64,000 nt of DNA from CAVVYW01 sp963752605 (GCA_963752605.1 CAVVYW010000005.1:1563677-1627676); one strand, 5' to 3'. Numbered from the stretch's first letter, positions 8,254-16,678 are shown. Made by a program: numbers and translations. Notes: a model not told the origin generated them from the sequence alone.

Positions 8254-8748
8254 CTAGACGGCGTCGCCGGCGGGGTCCACCACCAGCCACAACCCGCCGA
8301 ACTCCTCGACGTTGTGGCAGAGGACCTCGCCCTTGCCCTCGTGGGCATAGAAGTAGAGGGGGTGGCCGTTGTAGGTCACCTGTGTGGAGCCGTCGTCGCG
8401 CTGGATCGTGCCGAGCAGCTGCGCCTTGGCGCCGGGGCCCCCCTGGGGCTCCCCCTCGGTCAGGACGGGCGGCCACGCCTCCGCGCAGGCCCCGTAGCAC
8501 TCGGCCTTCGGGCCGCTCTCCTTGTCGAACAGGTAGATCGCCTGGTCGGTGTCGTCGAACAGCATCTGTCCGTACTCGGAGTCCCCGACCTTGATCATGG
8601 TGCCGGGGGCCGTCGGCTCGGCGGCGGTCGTGGCCGTCGCGGTTTCCGGTCCGCCCGCGGCTGAATCGGAGGAATCATCGTCGTCGCCGCCGCAGCCGGC
8701 CACCAGCAGCGCTCCGGCGGTGGCGGCGAGGATCAGCGGTCGAAGCAT
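8254..8748 (-). CDS. Lipoprotein with Yx(FWY)xxD motifs (COG4315-like)
   Basis: A 164-residue secreted lipoprotein. The signal peptide ends with the lipobox VAGC, followed by an acidic, threonine-rich linker. The mature domain has two copies of the family motif, QAIYLFDKESG and PLYFYAHEG, plus a conserved cysteine pair region AECYGACAEAWPP. Proteins of this type are exported and anchored to the membrane; their role is unknown. The start follows from the lipobox, although the AGGAG sequence lies directly against the ATG, which is closer than normal. It is the last gene of a minus-strand run after the 8804 lipoprotein and fdh. Confidence 0.8.
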   Translation of the reverse strand: MLRPLILAATAGALLVAGCGGDDDDSSDSAAGGPETATATTAAEPTAPGTMIKVGDSEYGQMLFDDTDQAIYLFDKESGPKAECYGACAEAWPPVLTEGEPQGGPGAKAQLLGTIQRDDGSTQVTYNGHPLYFYAHEGKGEVLCHNVEEFGGLWLVVDPAGDAV

Positions 8749-8803
8749 CTCCTGGGACTGTGCCGGGCCGGCCTTAAGCGCCGATAAGCGGGCATCCCGG
8801 CGA

Positions 8804-9304
8804 TCAGGGCGCCCAGGTGAAGCGGACCTGGGCCGAGCCCTTGGCGCAGGCGACGAAGCGGGCATCGGACTTGACGTCGCGCTTCGTCTTGCAGGTGTAG
8901 TCCTCCAGCGTGCAGGTGCGGTTGTAGCCCTCCGGCTTGCCGGGGTCGTCGATGGTGCTGCAGCGGTTCTGCTCCTTCTCCCAGGCGGCGGCGAGCGCCG
9001 CGGCATCCTCGCACGGGACCCCCTTGAAACTCAGCCTGCTGATCGTCCCCTCGGTCTCGCAGGCGTTCGGATCCGAGGTCGGCTCCGCGGGGGTCGGCTC
9101 GGGGGCGGGTGCTTCCTTCTGCGGCTTCGCCGGCGCAGTGGTGGCCGGCTGCGTCGCGGTGGGAGCTGGAGCGGGGGCCACGGTCGGTGCCGTGGTGCCC
9201 GGGAGGGATGCGGTCTCGTCCTCGTCATCGGCGCAGCCGGAGAGCAGCAGCCCCGTGGCCGCGCACACCGCGGCGAGAAGTCGGCTGTTCGCAGGCAGGG
9301 TCAT
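8804..9304 (-). CDS. Hypothetical secreted lipoprotein, coupled to formate dehydrogenase
   Basis: A 166-residue protein with a lipoprotein signal (LLLSGC) and then about 55 residues of Pro/Ala/Thr linker. The compact C-terminal domain contains six cysteines (in CETEG, GVPCEDA, NRCSTID, RTCTLEDYTCKTK and FVACAKG). The cysteine pattern suggests disulfides outside the cell. I do not recognise the domain. Its ATG overlaps the TGA of the formate dehydrogenase gene (ATGA at 9304-9301) and GGAGG precedes it, so it is translationally coupled to that enzyme. Confidence 0.7.
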   Translation of the reverse strand: MTLPANSRLLAAVCAATGLLLSGCADDEDETASLPGTTAPTVAPAPAPTATQPATTAPAKPQKEAPAPEPTPAEPTSDPNACETEGTISRLSFKGVPCEDAAALAAAWEKEQNRCSTIDDPGKPEGYNRTCTLEDYTCKTKRDVKSDARFVACAKGSAQVRFTWAP

Positions 9305-10506
9305 GCCTCCGACCTGAAGCGGGCCGCCTCCTCCGAGCCGCCGGTGGCATCGCCGGCGCTGTAGGAATGGGCTCCGGCGCCGGCCAGCTCGCCACCGTCG
9401 ACGATCAGATACTCCTCCCGCAGGGGGCGCTCGGCGAACCACGACTCGAGGATCTCCCGCACGCCCGCGGCGTAACGCGCCTGAGCGGAGAGGCTGGTTC
9501 CGGAGACGTGTGGGGTCATGCCGTGGTGCGGCATCGCCCGCCAGGGATGGTCCCCCGGCGCCGGCTGCGGGAACCAGACATCGCCCGCGTAGCCGGCCAG
9601 CTGTCCCGACTCGAGCGCCCGGGCGACGGCGTCGCGGTCACAGATCTTGCCTCGCGCCGTGTTGACGATGTAAGCGCCGCGCTTCATCCGCCCGATCATC
9701 GCATCGTCGAAGAGATGCTCGGTCTCGGGATGGAGGGGAGCGTTGATGGTCACCACATCACAGACCGGCACCATCGCTTCCGCCGACTCGTGGAAGGTCA
9801 CGCCCAGCTCCTCCTCGACCTCCGACGGGAGCCGATGGCGATCGGTGTAGTGGAGCCCGACGTCAAAGGGTGCAAGGCGGCGCAGGACAGCCGAGCCGAT
9901 CCGGCCTGCCGCCACGGTGCCGACCTGCATTCCCTCGACGTCATAGGACCGGCTGACGCAGTCGGCGATGTTCCAGCCGCCTTCCACGACGGTCTGGTAG
10001 GACGGGATGTAGTTGCGGACCAGTGCGAGGATCATCATCACCACGTGCTCTGAGACGCTGATGCTGTTGCAGTAGGTGACCTCGGCCACGGTGATTCCTC
10101 GATCCATCGCGGCCTGGAGGTCCACGTGGTCCGAGCCGATGCCCGCGGTGATCGCGAGCTTCAGTTCGGGTGCCTTGGCGATTCGCTCCGCCGTCAGGTA
10201 GGCGGGCCAGAATGGCTGCGAGATCACCACTTCCGCGCCGGGAAGCCGGCGCTCGAACTCCGAGTCCGGGCCGTCCTTGTCGGAGGTGACGATCAGCTCG
10301 TGCCCGCCCGCCTCGAGGAATTCCCTCAGCCCGAGCTCGCCGGACACGCAGCCGAGCAGGTCACCCGGCTTGAAGTCGATCGTCTCCGGCGTGGGTGTCG
10401 TCTGACCATCGGGATACTCCGCGATCGCCGGGATCCCGTCGCGCGGGTAGTCGGGCGGATAGCCGCCGGCAGGGTCGTCGTAGAGAACGCAGAGAATCGT
10501 GGCCAT
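9301..10506 (-). CDS. fdh: NAD-dependent formate dehydrogenase
   Basis: A 401-residue cytoplasmic enzyme oxidising formate to CO2 with formation of NADH, in the D-2-hydroxyacid dehydrogenase superfamily. The sequence follows the Pseudomonas sp. 101 enzyme closely. Visible landmarks are SQPFWPAYLT, TYCNSISVSEHVV (formate-binding Asn), GTVAAGRIG (NAD fold), HYTDRHRLP (Asp giving NAD preference), VNTARGK (catalytic Arg), WFPQPAPGDHPW and MTPHVSGTS (catalytic His). The start at 10506 gives MATILCVLYDDPAGGY, as in homologues, with AGGGGAG just upstream. A -10-like TATGCT lies at 10551-10546 and a strong inverted repeat at 10572-10603. NADH made here could feed the nuo complex encoded later in the window. 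Confidence 0.94.
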   Translation of the reverse strand: MATILCVLYDDPAGGYPPDYPRDGIPAIAEYPDGQTTPTPETIDFKPGDLLGCVSGELGLREFLEAGGHELIVTSDKDGPDSEFERRLPGAEVVISQPFWPAYLTAERIAKAPELKLAITAGIGSDHVDLQAAMDRGITVAEVTYCNSISVSEHVVMMILALVRNYIPSYQTVVEGGWNIADCVSRSYDVEGMQVGTVAAGRIGSAVLRRLAPFDVGLHYTDRHRLPSEVEEELGVTFHESAEAMVPVCDVVTINAPLHPETEHLFDDAMIGRMKRGAYIVNTARGKICDRDAVARALESGQLAGYAGDVWFPQPAPGDHPWRAMPHHGMTPHVSGTSLSAQARYAAGVREILESWFAERPLREEYLIVDGGELAGAGAHSYSAGDATGGSEEAARFRSEA

Positions 10507-10571
10507 GGCTCCCCTTCGGTCTCGGTGAGGCGCTCCGCGCGGTCGAGCATAAACCGACCGGAGCGGTGGGA

Positions 10572-10603
10572 CGTAGCCCGGGCTGGTTCGGACCCGGGCT
10601 ACG
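10572..10603. repeat. Perfect 11-base inverted repeat upstream of fdh
   Basis: CGTAGCCCGGG (10572-10582) is repeated as its exact reverse complement at 10593-10603, with a 10-base spacer. It lies just upstream of the TATGCT box of fdh, about where a -35 region or upstream operator would be. There is no T-run, so a simple terminator is unlikely. Confidence 0.6.
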
Positions 10604-10762
10604 CCGCCGCTGTGAGTGCGTGGAAGACGAGCGTCTTGACCAGCCGAAGGGCGAGCTGTATGAGGCCCACCCACGTCGCGTACCGCGGCCGGTACCGCGC
10701 CTCCCACGAACAGGATCGCCCGTCTCGATCCGGCTTTGGAGCCCCTTGCCGGAATCTGGACG

Positions 10763-10784
10763 TATTACCGACTAGTGGGTAATA
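10763..10784. promoter_or_regulatory. Palindromic operator-like site upstream of P450
   Basis: TATTACC (10763-10769) and GGTAATA (10778-10784) form a perfect 7-base inverted repeat around an 8-base spacer. It is AT-rich against a GC-rich background and 58 bases before the P450 start. A TACC-N8-GGTA core with the same spacing recurs at 54186-54201. A dimeric repressor such as TetR or PadR type would fit. Confidence 0.45.
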
Positions 10785-10828
10785 AGGAGCCAGGCGCGAT
10801 CCGCGCCCAAGACTGGCCAGTCAGCCAG

Positions 10829-10834
10829 TAGGCT
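10829..10834 (+). promoter_or_regulatory. Candidate -10 box for a leaderless mRNA (P450 gene)
   Basis: TAGGCT seven bases before the GTG start at 10842, with no ribosome binding site. Confidence 0.4.
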
Positions 10835-10841
10835 GGCATGC

Positions 10842-12068
10842 GTGGAGAGCGGCACCCGCAGAGACCTCGACCAGATCGACGTCACGGACGCCGAGCACTG
10901 GGAGGAGGGGGTGCCCCACGAGATCTTCAAGGACCTGCGCGCCGAGTGCCCCGTGCACTGGAGCGAGATCAACGAGTACCCGAACGAGGAGGGGTTCTGG
11001 TCGGTCACCAAGGCGGACCACGTCCGCGAGGTGAGCCTCGACTGGGAGACCTATTCGTCCGAGCGCGGCGGCGTCACCGGCCTCACCCATGTGATCCCGC
11101 TCGAGCTGACCCGCGCGATGTTCATCGCGCAGGACCCCCCGAAGCACGACCGGCTCAAGATGCTCTTCCAGCGCGGCTTCACGCCGAAGCGGATCGCCGA
11201 GCACGAGGGCCGCATCAGGGAGATCACCGAGCGCGTCCTCGACGGGCTTGGGTCACGCGGGCAATGTGATCTGGTGTCGGAGGTTGCACAGCCCGTCGTC
11301 AGCAGGGTGATCGGCAGCTTCATGGGAATCGCCGAGGAGGACGACGCGACCTGGGCGAGGCTGATGAACGCCGCCCTCGGCCTCGGCGACCCCGACCTCA
11401 ACCCCGGCGGGATCGACGAGATCCTCGGGAAGGAGATCCCCGAGATCTTCGAGCGCTGCCGCGAACTGATCGCGGAGCGACGGGAGAACCCGACCGACGA
11501 CCTGACCAGTGTCCTGGTCCACGCCGATCTCGACGGTGAGAAGCTCGAGGAGCACGAGATCGTGATGGGCTTCTTCCTGCTCGTCGCGGCCGGCAACGAC
11601 TCGACCAAGGCGACCTATACCGCCGGGATGCGCGCGCTGATGGAGCACCCCGAGCAGATGAAGATGCTGGCCGACGACCCGTCGCTGATCCCCGGGGCCG
11701 TCGAGGAGTGCCTGCGGATGTACCCGGCCTTCGCCCACTTCCGCCGCACCGCGATGAAGGACACCAAGATCGCCGGCTGCCCCGTCAAGGACGGCGAGAA
11801 GGTGGTCATGTGGTACGTGTCGAGCAACCGCGACGAGGACAAATACGAGGACCCGGACCGCTTCGACGTCCATAGGAACCCCGAGCACCAGGCCTTCGGC
11901 GCCGGCGGCCGGCACTTCTGCCTCGGCGCGGCCCTGGCCCGGCTCGAGCTGAACGTCCTCTTCGAGGAGACGCTGAAGCGTTTCCCGCGGATGGAGATAG
12001 CCGGCGAGCCGACCCTCGTCCAGTCGGCCTTCCTCAACCAGCTGAAGACGCTGCCCGTCCGCTGGTAG
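10842..12068 (+). CDS. Cytochrome P450
   Basis: A 408-residue soluble heme monooxygenase. All class landmarks are present: the I-helix oxygen-binding segment AAGNDSTKATY, the K-helix ExxR in EECLRMYPAF, and the heme loop FGAGGRHFCLGAALARLEL with Cys360 as the iron ligand. The stretch AMFIAQDPPKHDRLKMLFQ resembles actinobacterial CYP124/CYP125/CYP142-type enzymes acting on sterols or branched lipids, but the substrate is not certain. No ferredoxin or reductase gene is adjacent. The GTG start fits the TAGGCT box seven bases upstream. A palindromic site at 10763-10784 suggests repressor control. Confidence 0.93.
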   Translation: MESGTRRDLDQIDVTDAEHWEEGVPHEIFKDLRAECPVHWSEINEYPNEEGFWSVTKADHVREVSLDWETYSSERGGVTGLTHVIPLELTRAMFIAQDPPKHDRLKMLFQRGFTPKRIAEHEGRIREITERVLDGLGSRGQCDLVSEVAQPVVSRVIGSFMGIAEEDDATWARLMNAALGLGDPDLNPGGIDEILGKEIPEIFERCRELIAERRENPTDDLTSVLVHADLDGEKLEEHEIVMGFFLLVAAGNDSTKATYTAGMRALMEHPEQMKMLADDPSLIPGAVEECLRMYPAFAHFRRTAMKDTKIAGCPVKDGEKVVMWYVSSNRDEDKYEDPDRFDVHRNPEHQAFGAGGRHFCLGAALARLELNVLFEETLKRFPRMEIAGEPTLVQSAFLNQLKTLPVRW

Positions 12069-12085
12069 TCGCGGCCGCGCCGCGT

Positions 12086-12091
12086 TAGCTT
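12086..12091 (+). promoter_or_regulatory. Candidate -10 box for a leaderless mRNA (exonuclease gene)
   Basis: TAGCTT seven bases before the GTG at 12099; no ribosome binding site is visible. Confidence 0.35.
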
Positions 12092-12098
12092 CCACGGC

Positions 12099-12962
12099 GT
12101 GCCCCGCCCCCTGCTGGTTGTCGACACCCCCTCGCTGCTGTTCCGCGCCTTCTACGCCCTGCCGAAGTCGATCAAGGGGCCGGATGGCAAGCCGGTCAAC
12201 GCCCTGCTCGGGACGGCGAACATGCTCCTGCGGGAGCTCGAAAGGCACGACCCCCGCGCGGTCGTGCTCTGCATCGGGCCCGACGCCGCGCCGTACCGGA
12301 CCGAGCTCTATCCCGCCTACCACGAGGACCGCGAGGCGGCCTTCCCCGACGAGCTCGGTCCCCAGTGGGCGGACATGCCGGACTTCTTCCGGGCCTTCGG
12401 GTGGACGGTGACGGTCGCCGACGACCTGGAGGCCGACGACCTGCTCGGCTCCTACGCGCAGCGGGAGAAGAAGGGGGGTGGCCGCACCCTGCTGATGACC
12501 GGTGACCGGGACATGTTCCAGTGCGCCGACGGCTCGACCAAGGTCCTCTACGTCAGCACGGGGAAGCAGGGCGGCGAGGTCGTCGGGCCGGCACAGGTCA
12601 AGGAGCGCTACGGGATCGCGCCGAAGCTGGTTCCGGACTTCATCGCCCTGCGGGGCGATCCCTCGGACGGGCTCCCCGGCGCGAAGGGCGTCGGCGAGAA
12701 GGGCGCGGCCGAGCTGCTGCGAAAGCACGGCTCCCTGGAGAAGGTGCTGAAGGCGGCCTTCCGCGAGCCGCGACCCGGGCTCCGCAAGGCGCTGACGGAG
12801 AACCCCGAGGAGCTGCTCGCCTTCAAGGAGATCGCGACCCTCCGCGAGGCGAAGGTCGGCCGCCCGCGAGACAAGCGCACCGACTACCGCTCAGCGGCGA
12901 AGGCCGCCCGCGAGCGGGGGATGAACCGGCTCGCCGAGCGGCTGCTGGAGAAGGCCCGCTAG
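12099..12962 (+). CDS. Stand-alone 5'-3' exonuclease (PolA N-terminal / FEN type)
   Basis: This 287-residue protein matches the 5' nuclease domain of DNA polymerase I without polymerase domains. It has the N-terminal LLVVDTPSLLFRAFYALP, the arch region PYRTELYPAYHEDREAAFPDE, metal-binding ADDLEADDLLGSYA and TGDRDMFQ, and the helix-hairpin-helix-like DPSDGLPGAKGVGEKGAAELL. It should remove RNA primers or 5' flaps. The GTG start is 30 bases after the P450 stop, and a TAGCTT box suggests its own promoter. Its stop overlaps the convergent L,D-transpeptidase gene by four bases. Confidence 0.9.
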   Translation: MPRPLLVVDTPSLLFRAFYALPKSIKGPDGKPVNALLGTANMLLRELERHDPRAVVLCIGPDAAPYRTELYPAYHEDREAAFPDELGPQWADMPDFFRAFGWTVTVADDLEADDLLGSYAQREKKGGGRTLLMTGDRDMFQCADGSTKVLYVSTGKQGGEVVGPAQVKERYGIAPKLVPDFIALRGDPSDGLPGAKGVGEKGAAELLRKHGSLEKVLKAAFREPRPGLRKALTENPEELLAFKEIATLREAKVGRPRDKRTDYRSAAKAARERGMNRLAERLLEKAR

Positions 12963-14047
12963 AAGACCCGGACCGCGGTGCCGATCGCCGCGAACTCGTA
13001 GACGAACTTCGCCTCGGGCGCCGACACCCGGACGCAGCCGTGCGATGCCGGGAACGCGGGCACGTCGGCGTACTCGTGGAAGGCGATGCCCTGGTTGAAG
13101 TAGGAGGCGTAGGGCAGCCAGGTGCTGAAGGGGACCGACCACGACTGGAGCTCCTTGCGGAACACCTGGAAGCTTCCCGCCGGGGTCTCGGTGCCCGGCG
13201 CGCCGCTCGAGACGTGGACGGCCCGCTTGGTCCGCCCTCCCTTGACCAGTAGCGCGACGCCCCGGTCGCGGTAGACCTCGATCCGCTTCGGCGGCCCGCC
13301 CGCCTGGGGCTTGGGCCGGGCCGCGCTGTTGAGGGCCCTCTTCGTCGCGGGGCCGGCGACGCCATCGCGCTCGAGCCCCTCCCAGGCCTGGAACGCGGTC
13401 ACGGCCTGCTGGGTCCGGTAGCCGTCGAGCCCGTCGATCGCCGCCTTGGGCAGGTAGCCCAGCTCCCAGAGCCGCTCCTGGACCCGGCGGACCTTCGGGT
13501 GCTTCGCCCCGAGCGGCCTCACGATGGGCTTCGGGCCCGATGGCGGAGGAGCGTAGTCCTGGCGCTCGAGGTTCGGCGCCACGACCTCACCGTCGGCAAG
13601 GACCCTGGCCGAGTCCACCTGCTTGAACTGGGTCAGCGTGTAGGTCACCTGGCCGAGGCGCGCGTCGAGCTCCTGCTCCTGGTCGCGGGTCCGCTCATCG
13701 GGATCCACGGGGACGTCCTCGAGGAAGCCCCCCGAGACCTCGACCACCGCCTCGCCGTCCTCGACATCGAGCCTCTCCAGTTGGGTTCCGGCGGGGATCT
13801 GAGTCTGCGCGCCCTCCTCCGCCTCATCGGGGGTCGGCCCCTCGATCAGCTTGCTCGCTGTGGCCTCGACGGTCGACCCCGTGGACGCGACGTCGCGCTG
13901 GACCGGGTGGAACTGCTCTCCACCCGTGAAGAACAGCTTCACCGCCGTGGCTGACAGGTCCTCCTCAGGGGCGGGCTCGGAACCGCACCCCGCTGCGAGC
14001 AGGGCGAGCGCGACGAGACAGGCGATTACCGGTGCGGGGCGGATCAT
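12959..14047 (-). CDS. Lipoprotein with GerMN, peptidoglycan-binding and L,D-transpeptidase (YkuD) domains
   Basis: This is a 362-residue envelope enzyme. From the N-terminus: a lipoprotein signal with lipobox LLAAGC; a GerMN-like domain (about 35-165, with LFFTGGEQF, IPAGTQLERLDVEDGEAVVEVSG and TLTQFKQVDSARVL); a peptidoglycan-binding helical repeat (about 185-242, VRRVQERLWELGYLP and DGVAGPATKRAL); and a YkuD domain with HEYADVPAFPASHGCVRVS. Cys338 is the catalytic nucleophile. It probably forms 3-3 cross-links or anchors proteins to the wall. An in-frame upstream start at 14110 exists, but the signal peptide starts at 14047. The GerMN plus LDT combination in one lipoprotein is notable. Confidence 0.87.
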   Translation of the reverse strand: MIRPAPVIACLVALALLAAGCGSEPAPEEDLSATAVKLFFTGGEQFHPVQRDVASTGSTVEATASKLIEGPTPDEAEEGAQTQIPAGTQLERLDVEDGEAVVEVSGGFLEDVPVDPDERTRDQEQELDARLGQVTYTLTQFKQVDSARVLADGEVVAPNLERQDYAPPPSGPKPIVRPLGAKHPKVRRVQERLWELGYLPKAAIDGLDGYRTQQAVTAFQAWEGLERDGVAGPATKRALNSAARPKPQAGGPPKRIEVYRDRGVALLVKGGRTKRAVHVSSGAPGTETPAGSFQVFRKELQSWSVPFSTWLPYASYFNQGIAFHEYADVPAFPASHGCVRVSAPEAKFVYEFAAIGTAVRVF

Positions 14048-14114
14048 GCGGCTCGCCAGTCTGACGTTCCCACCGGCAAGCAGGGGCCCAGCCGGAGGGA
14101 ACTGCGACATTCAC

Positions 14115-14127
14115 TACCTAGTTTTGG
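14115..14127. promoter_or_regulatory. TACCTAGTTTTGG motif upstream of the S15 hydrolase
   Basis: This AT-rich 13-mer is eight bases before the GTG start at 14135. The identical 13-mer occurs at 54186-54198 upstream of the diguanylate cyclase gene, in the opposite orientation relative to its gene. It may be a shared regulator site. Confidence 0.35.
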
Positions 14128-14134
14128 TTGAGTT

Positions 14135-16675
14135 GTGGCCATGATCCGGGGGTTGCTTGGGGGGCTGACAGCGACTGTGCTCACGCTCGTGTTCGCGAGC
14201 AGCGCGGCTGCGTTCGACGCGCGCGGCAGCGTCGAGCAGGTCTACGCGACCGGGCTGACCCCGGGCGCCGAGGTCTCGCTGCTGGACTCCTCGGGCGGGG
14301 TGGTCGAGTCCCGGAACGCCAACGATCTCGGCGGGACGCTCTTCCGGAACGTCACCCCGGGTAGCGGCTACCGGGTGCGCTCGGGCGGAGAAACGTCCGG
14401 CCCACTCACCGTCCTGACCAAGCAGTCGGCCCCGCCCTCGACGGACGTCTACAACCAGGAGATCCCGAACGACGGGTACGGCTACCTGGCCACCCGCGAC
14501 GGCACCAAGCTCGCCTACTCCGTCCACCCGCCGACGGACGTCAAGAACGCCCTCGGCGGAGCCCAGGCCGAGGAGTTCAACCCGCCGGCGAACCCCGTCC
14601 CGGCCCCGACCCTGATCGAGTACGGGGGCTACGCGTATGCGCGGCCGGAGGGCCCGACGAGCGGAATCTCGGCGCTCGCCAACCTGATGGGCTACACGGT
14701 CGTGGACATCCAGATGCGCGGCACCGGCTGCTCGGGCGGCGCCTTCGACTTCTTCGAGCCCCTCCAGAACCTCGACGGCTACGACATCGTCGAGACGGTC
14801 TCCCGCCAGCCGTGGGTCGCCCACAACAAGGTCGGGATGATGGGCATCTCCTACGGCGGCATCAGCCAGCTCTTCACCGGCCAGACCCAACCTCCGAGCC
14901 TGGCCGCGATCGCGCCTCTCTCGGTCATCGATCAGACGCAGACGACCCTCTATCCCGGCGGCATCCTCAACACCGGCTTCGCGTTCAACTGGGCGCAGGA
15001 GCGCATGCGCGAGGCCAGGCCGGCGGATCCCAACAACCCGAACAACGGCGCCCAGCCTTATGCCGCTCAGCGGATCCAGGAGGGCGACACGACCTGCGCC
15101 GAGAACCAGACGCTCCATCCCGAGGCCGCCGACCTCGAGCAGAAGATCCGGGAGAACGACCACTACATCCCGGAGGTGGCCGACCCGGTCTCGCCGATCA
15201 CCTTCGTGGACAAAATCAACGTCCCGACCTTCATGGCCTGCCAGTGGACCGACGAGCAGACGGGCGGCCACTGCCCGACGCTCGCCGAGCACATGACCGG
15301 CACCGACAAGAAGTGGTTCACCTACACCAACGGCACGCACGTGGACTCGCTGTCGCCGGAGATCTTCAGCCGTATGTACGACTTCTTCGAGATCTACGTG
15401 GCCCAGGAGAACCCGGCCATCAAGGCGGCGGCCGTCAGAGCGAGCTTCCCGGCGGCCTTCCAGGGGATCTTCGGGATCGACGGGCCCTTCGGCCAGGGGG
15501 AGCCTCCGATCGAGGCGCAGCTACCGCGGGACCCGATCCAGGAACACCCCACCTACGAGATGGCCAAGGCGGCGTGGGAGGCCCAGCCCCCGGTCCGGGT
15601 GCTGTTCGACAACGGCGCTGGAGAAAACGCCCCCGGCAGGCAGAACCCCGGCTGGCCGTACCCCGGCTTCGAGCAGTCCTTCGAGCTCGATCAGGGACCG
15701 GACTCGCCCGGCCTGATCGAGGGCACCGAGGCCCGCGCCTGGTACGTGGGCCCGAACGGCTCGCTCACCGATCAGCCGAGCGGCACCGCGGCGGCGGACA
15801 AGTTCACCTGGGACGCCCACGCCCGGCCCCTGACCAACTTCACCGGCGACACCGGGTCGGGCGACAACGGCCTCTGGACCGCCACCCCTCCCTACAACTG
15901 GACCCAGGACCCGCCCGGCAGCGCCGTGGCGTATGCAACCCCCCCGCTGAGCGAAGACACCGCCGTGGTGGGCGCCGGCCGCGCTGACCTCTGGGTGCGC
16001 TCCTCGGCGCCCGACGTGATGCTCCAGGCCACGATCAGTGAGGTCCGACCGGACGGCAAGGAGACCTTCGTGCAGGGCGGCTGGCTGCGCACCGTCGCGC
16101 GCTCGCTCAGCGCGGAGAAGAGCACGGAGCTCGAGCCGGTCCAGAGCTTCCTCCTCGAGGACTACTCGGACCTGCCCTCGGGCGAGTACGAGAAGGTCAC
16201 GATCCCGCTCTATTACGAGGGCCACATGTACCGCAAGGACTCCCAGATCCGCGTGCGGATCTCGGCCCCCAACGGCGACCAGCCCATCTGGTCCTTCAGC
16301 GAGACCGTGCCCGCGGGACAGGCCGACGTCGAGATCGGCTACGGCGGCTCGATGGATTCCCGCCTCCTGCTTCCGGTCATACCGGGCGTGAGCGCGCCGA
16401 CCGAGCTCCCCCCGTGTCCAGGTCTCCGCGGCGAGCCGTGCCGCGACTACCAGCCCTTCACCAACGCCCCCGGCGTCCCTCCGGTCGAGGACGAGGATCC
16501 GGGGCCCGGCCCCGGCCCCGGACCCGGCGAACAGGGCGGCCAGGCGCCGGCCGGCGGCGGTCAGACGACGGGCAGCGCCCCGGCCCCTGCACCCCGCGCC
16601 AAGCCGAAGCGGTGCAAGAAGCCGAAGCGTGGCGCCGCGGCTGCCAAGAAGCGCTGCAAGCCCAAGAAGCGCTGA
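14135..16675 (+). CDS. Secreted S15/CocE-type alpha/beta hydrolase with basic two-cysteine tail
   Basis: An 846-residue exported protein (signal peptide ending near SSAAAFD). After a small N-terminal beta domain comes an X-Pro dipeptidyl-peptidase (S15)/CocE-type alpha/beta hydrolase. It shows an oxyanion region MRGTGCSGG, nucleophile elbow GMMGISYGG (Ser239), a candidate Asp/His pair around FMACQWTDEQ and GTHVDSLSP, and a C-terminal jelly-roll domain (ADLWVRSSAPDVMLQATISEV). A Gly-Pro repeat leads to the tail CKKPKRGAAAAKKRCKPKKR. It may be an esterase or peptidase; the substrate is unknown. GTG 14135 and ATG 14141 are alternative starts. The tail matches those of choice-of-anchor Q proteins here. 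Confidence 0.82.
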   Translation: MAMIRGLLGGLTATVLTLVFASSAAAFDARGSVEQVYATGLTPGAEVSLLDSSGGVVESRNANDLGGTLFRNVTPGSGYRVRSGGETSGPLTVLTKQSAPPSTDVYNQEIPNDGYGYLATRDGTKLAYSVHPPTDVKNALGGAQAEEFNPPANPVPAPTLIEYGGYAYARPEGPTSGISALANLMGYTVVDIQMRGTGCSGGAFDFFEPLQNLDGYDIVETVSRQPWVAHNKVGMMGISYGGISQLFTGQTQPPSLAAIAPLSVIDQTQTTLYPGGILNTGFAFNWAQERMREARPADPNNPNNGAQPYAAQRIQEGDTTCAENQTLHPEAADLEQKIRENDHYIPEVADPVSPITFVDKINVPTFMACQWTDEQTGGHCPTLAEHMTGTDKKWFTYTNGTHVDSLSPEIFSRMYDFFEIYVAQENPAIKAAAVRASFPAAFQGIFGIDGPFGQGEPPIEAQLPRDPIQEHPTYEMAKAAWEAQPPVRVLFDNGAGENAPGRQNPGWPYPGFEQSFELDQGPDSPGLIEGTEARAWYVGPNGSLTDQPSGTAAADKFTWDAHARPLTNFTGDTGSGDNGLWTATPPYNWTQDPPGSAVAYATPPLSEDTAVVGAGRADLWVRSSAPDVMLQATISEVRPDGKETFVQGGWLRTVARSLSAEKSTELEPVQSFLLEDYSDLPSGEYEKVTIPLYYEGHMYRKDSQIRVRISAPNGDQPIWSFSETVPAGQADVEIGYGGSMDSRLLLPVIPGVSAPTELPPCPGLRGEPCRDYQPFTNAPGVPPVEDEDPGPGPGPGPGEQGGQAPAGGGQTTGSAPAPAPRAKPKRCKKPKRGAAAAKKRCKPKKR

Positions 16676-16678
16676 GGT

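Larger units (their letters stand above)
10507..10841. other. Divergent intergenic region fdh / P450
   Basis: 335 bases without a convincing gene. It holds the fdh leader with AGGGGAG, a TATGCT box at 10546-10551 (minus), an 11-base inverted repeat at 10572-10603, a palindromic operator-like site at 10763-10784 and a TAGGCT box at 10829-10834 for the P450. On the minus strand a short hydrophobic frame (GLIQLALRLVKTLVFHALT) ends at the inverted repeat, but it has no clear start and is probably chance. Confidence 0.5.

Noticed and set aside
16480..16675. Gly-Pro repeat and basic tail of the S15 hydrolase as a separate gene or frameshift artefact
   Set aside because: The frame is continuous with the catalytic domain and the same linker-plus-tail design occurs on other secreted proteins here.
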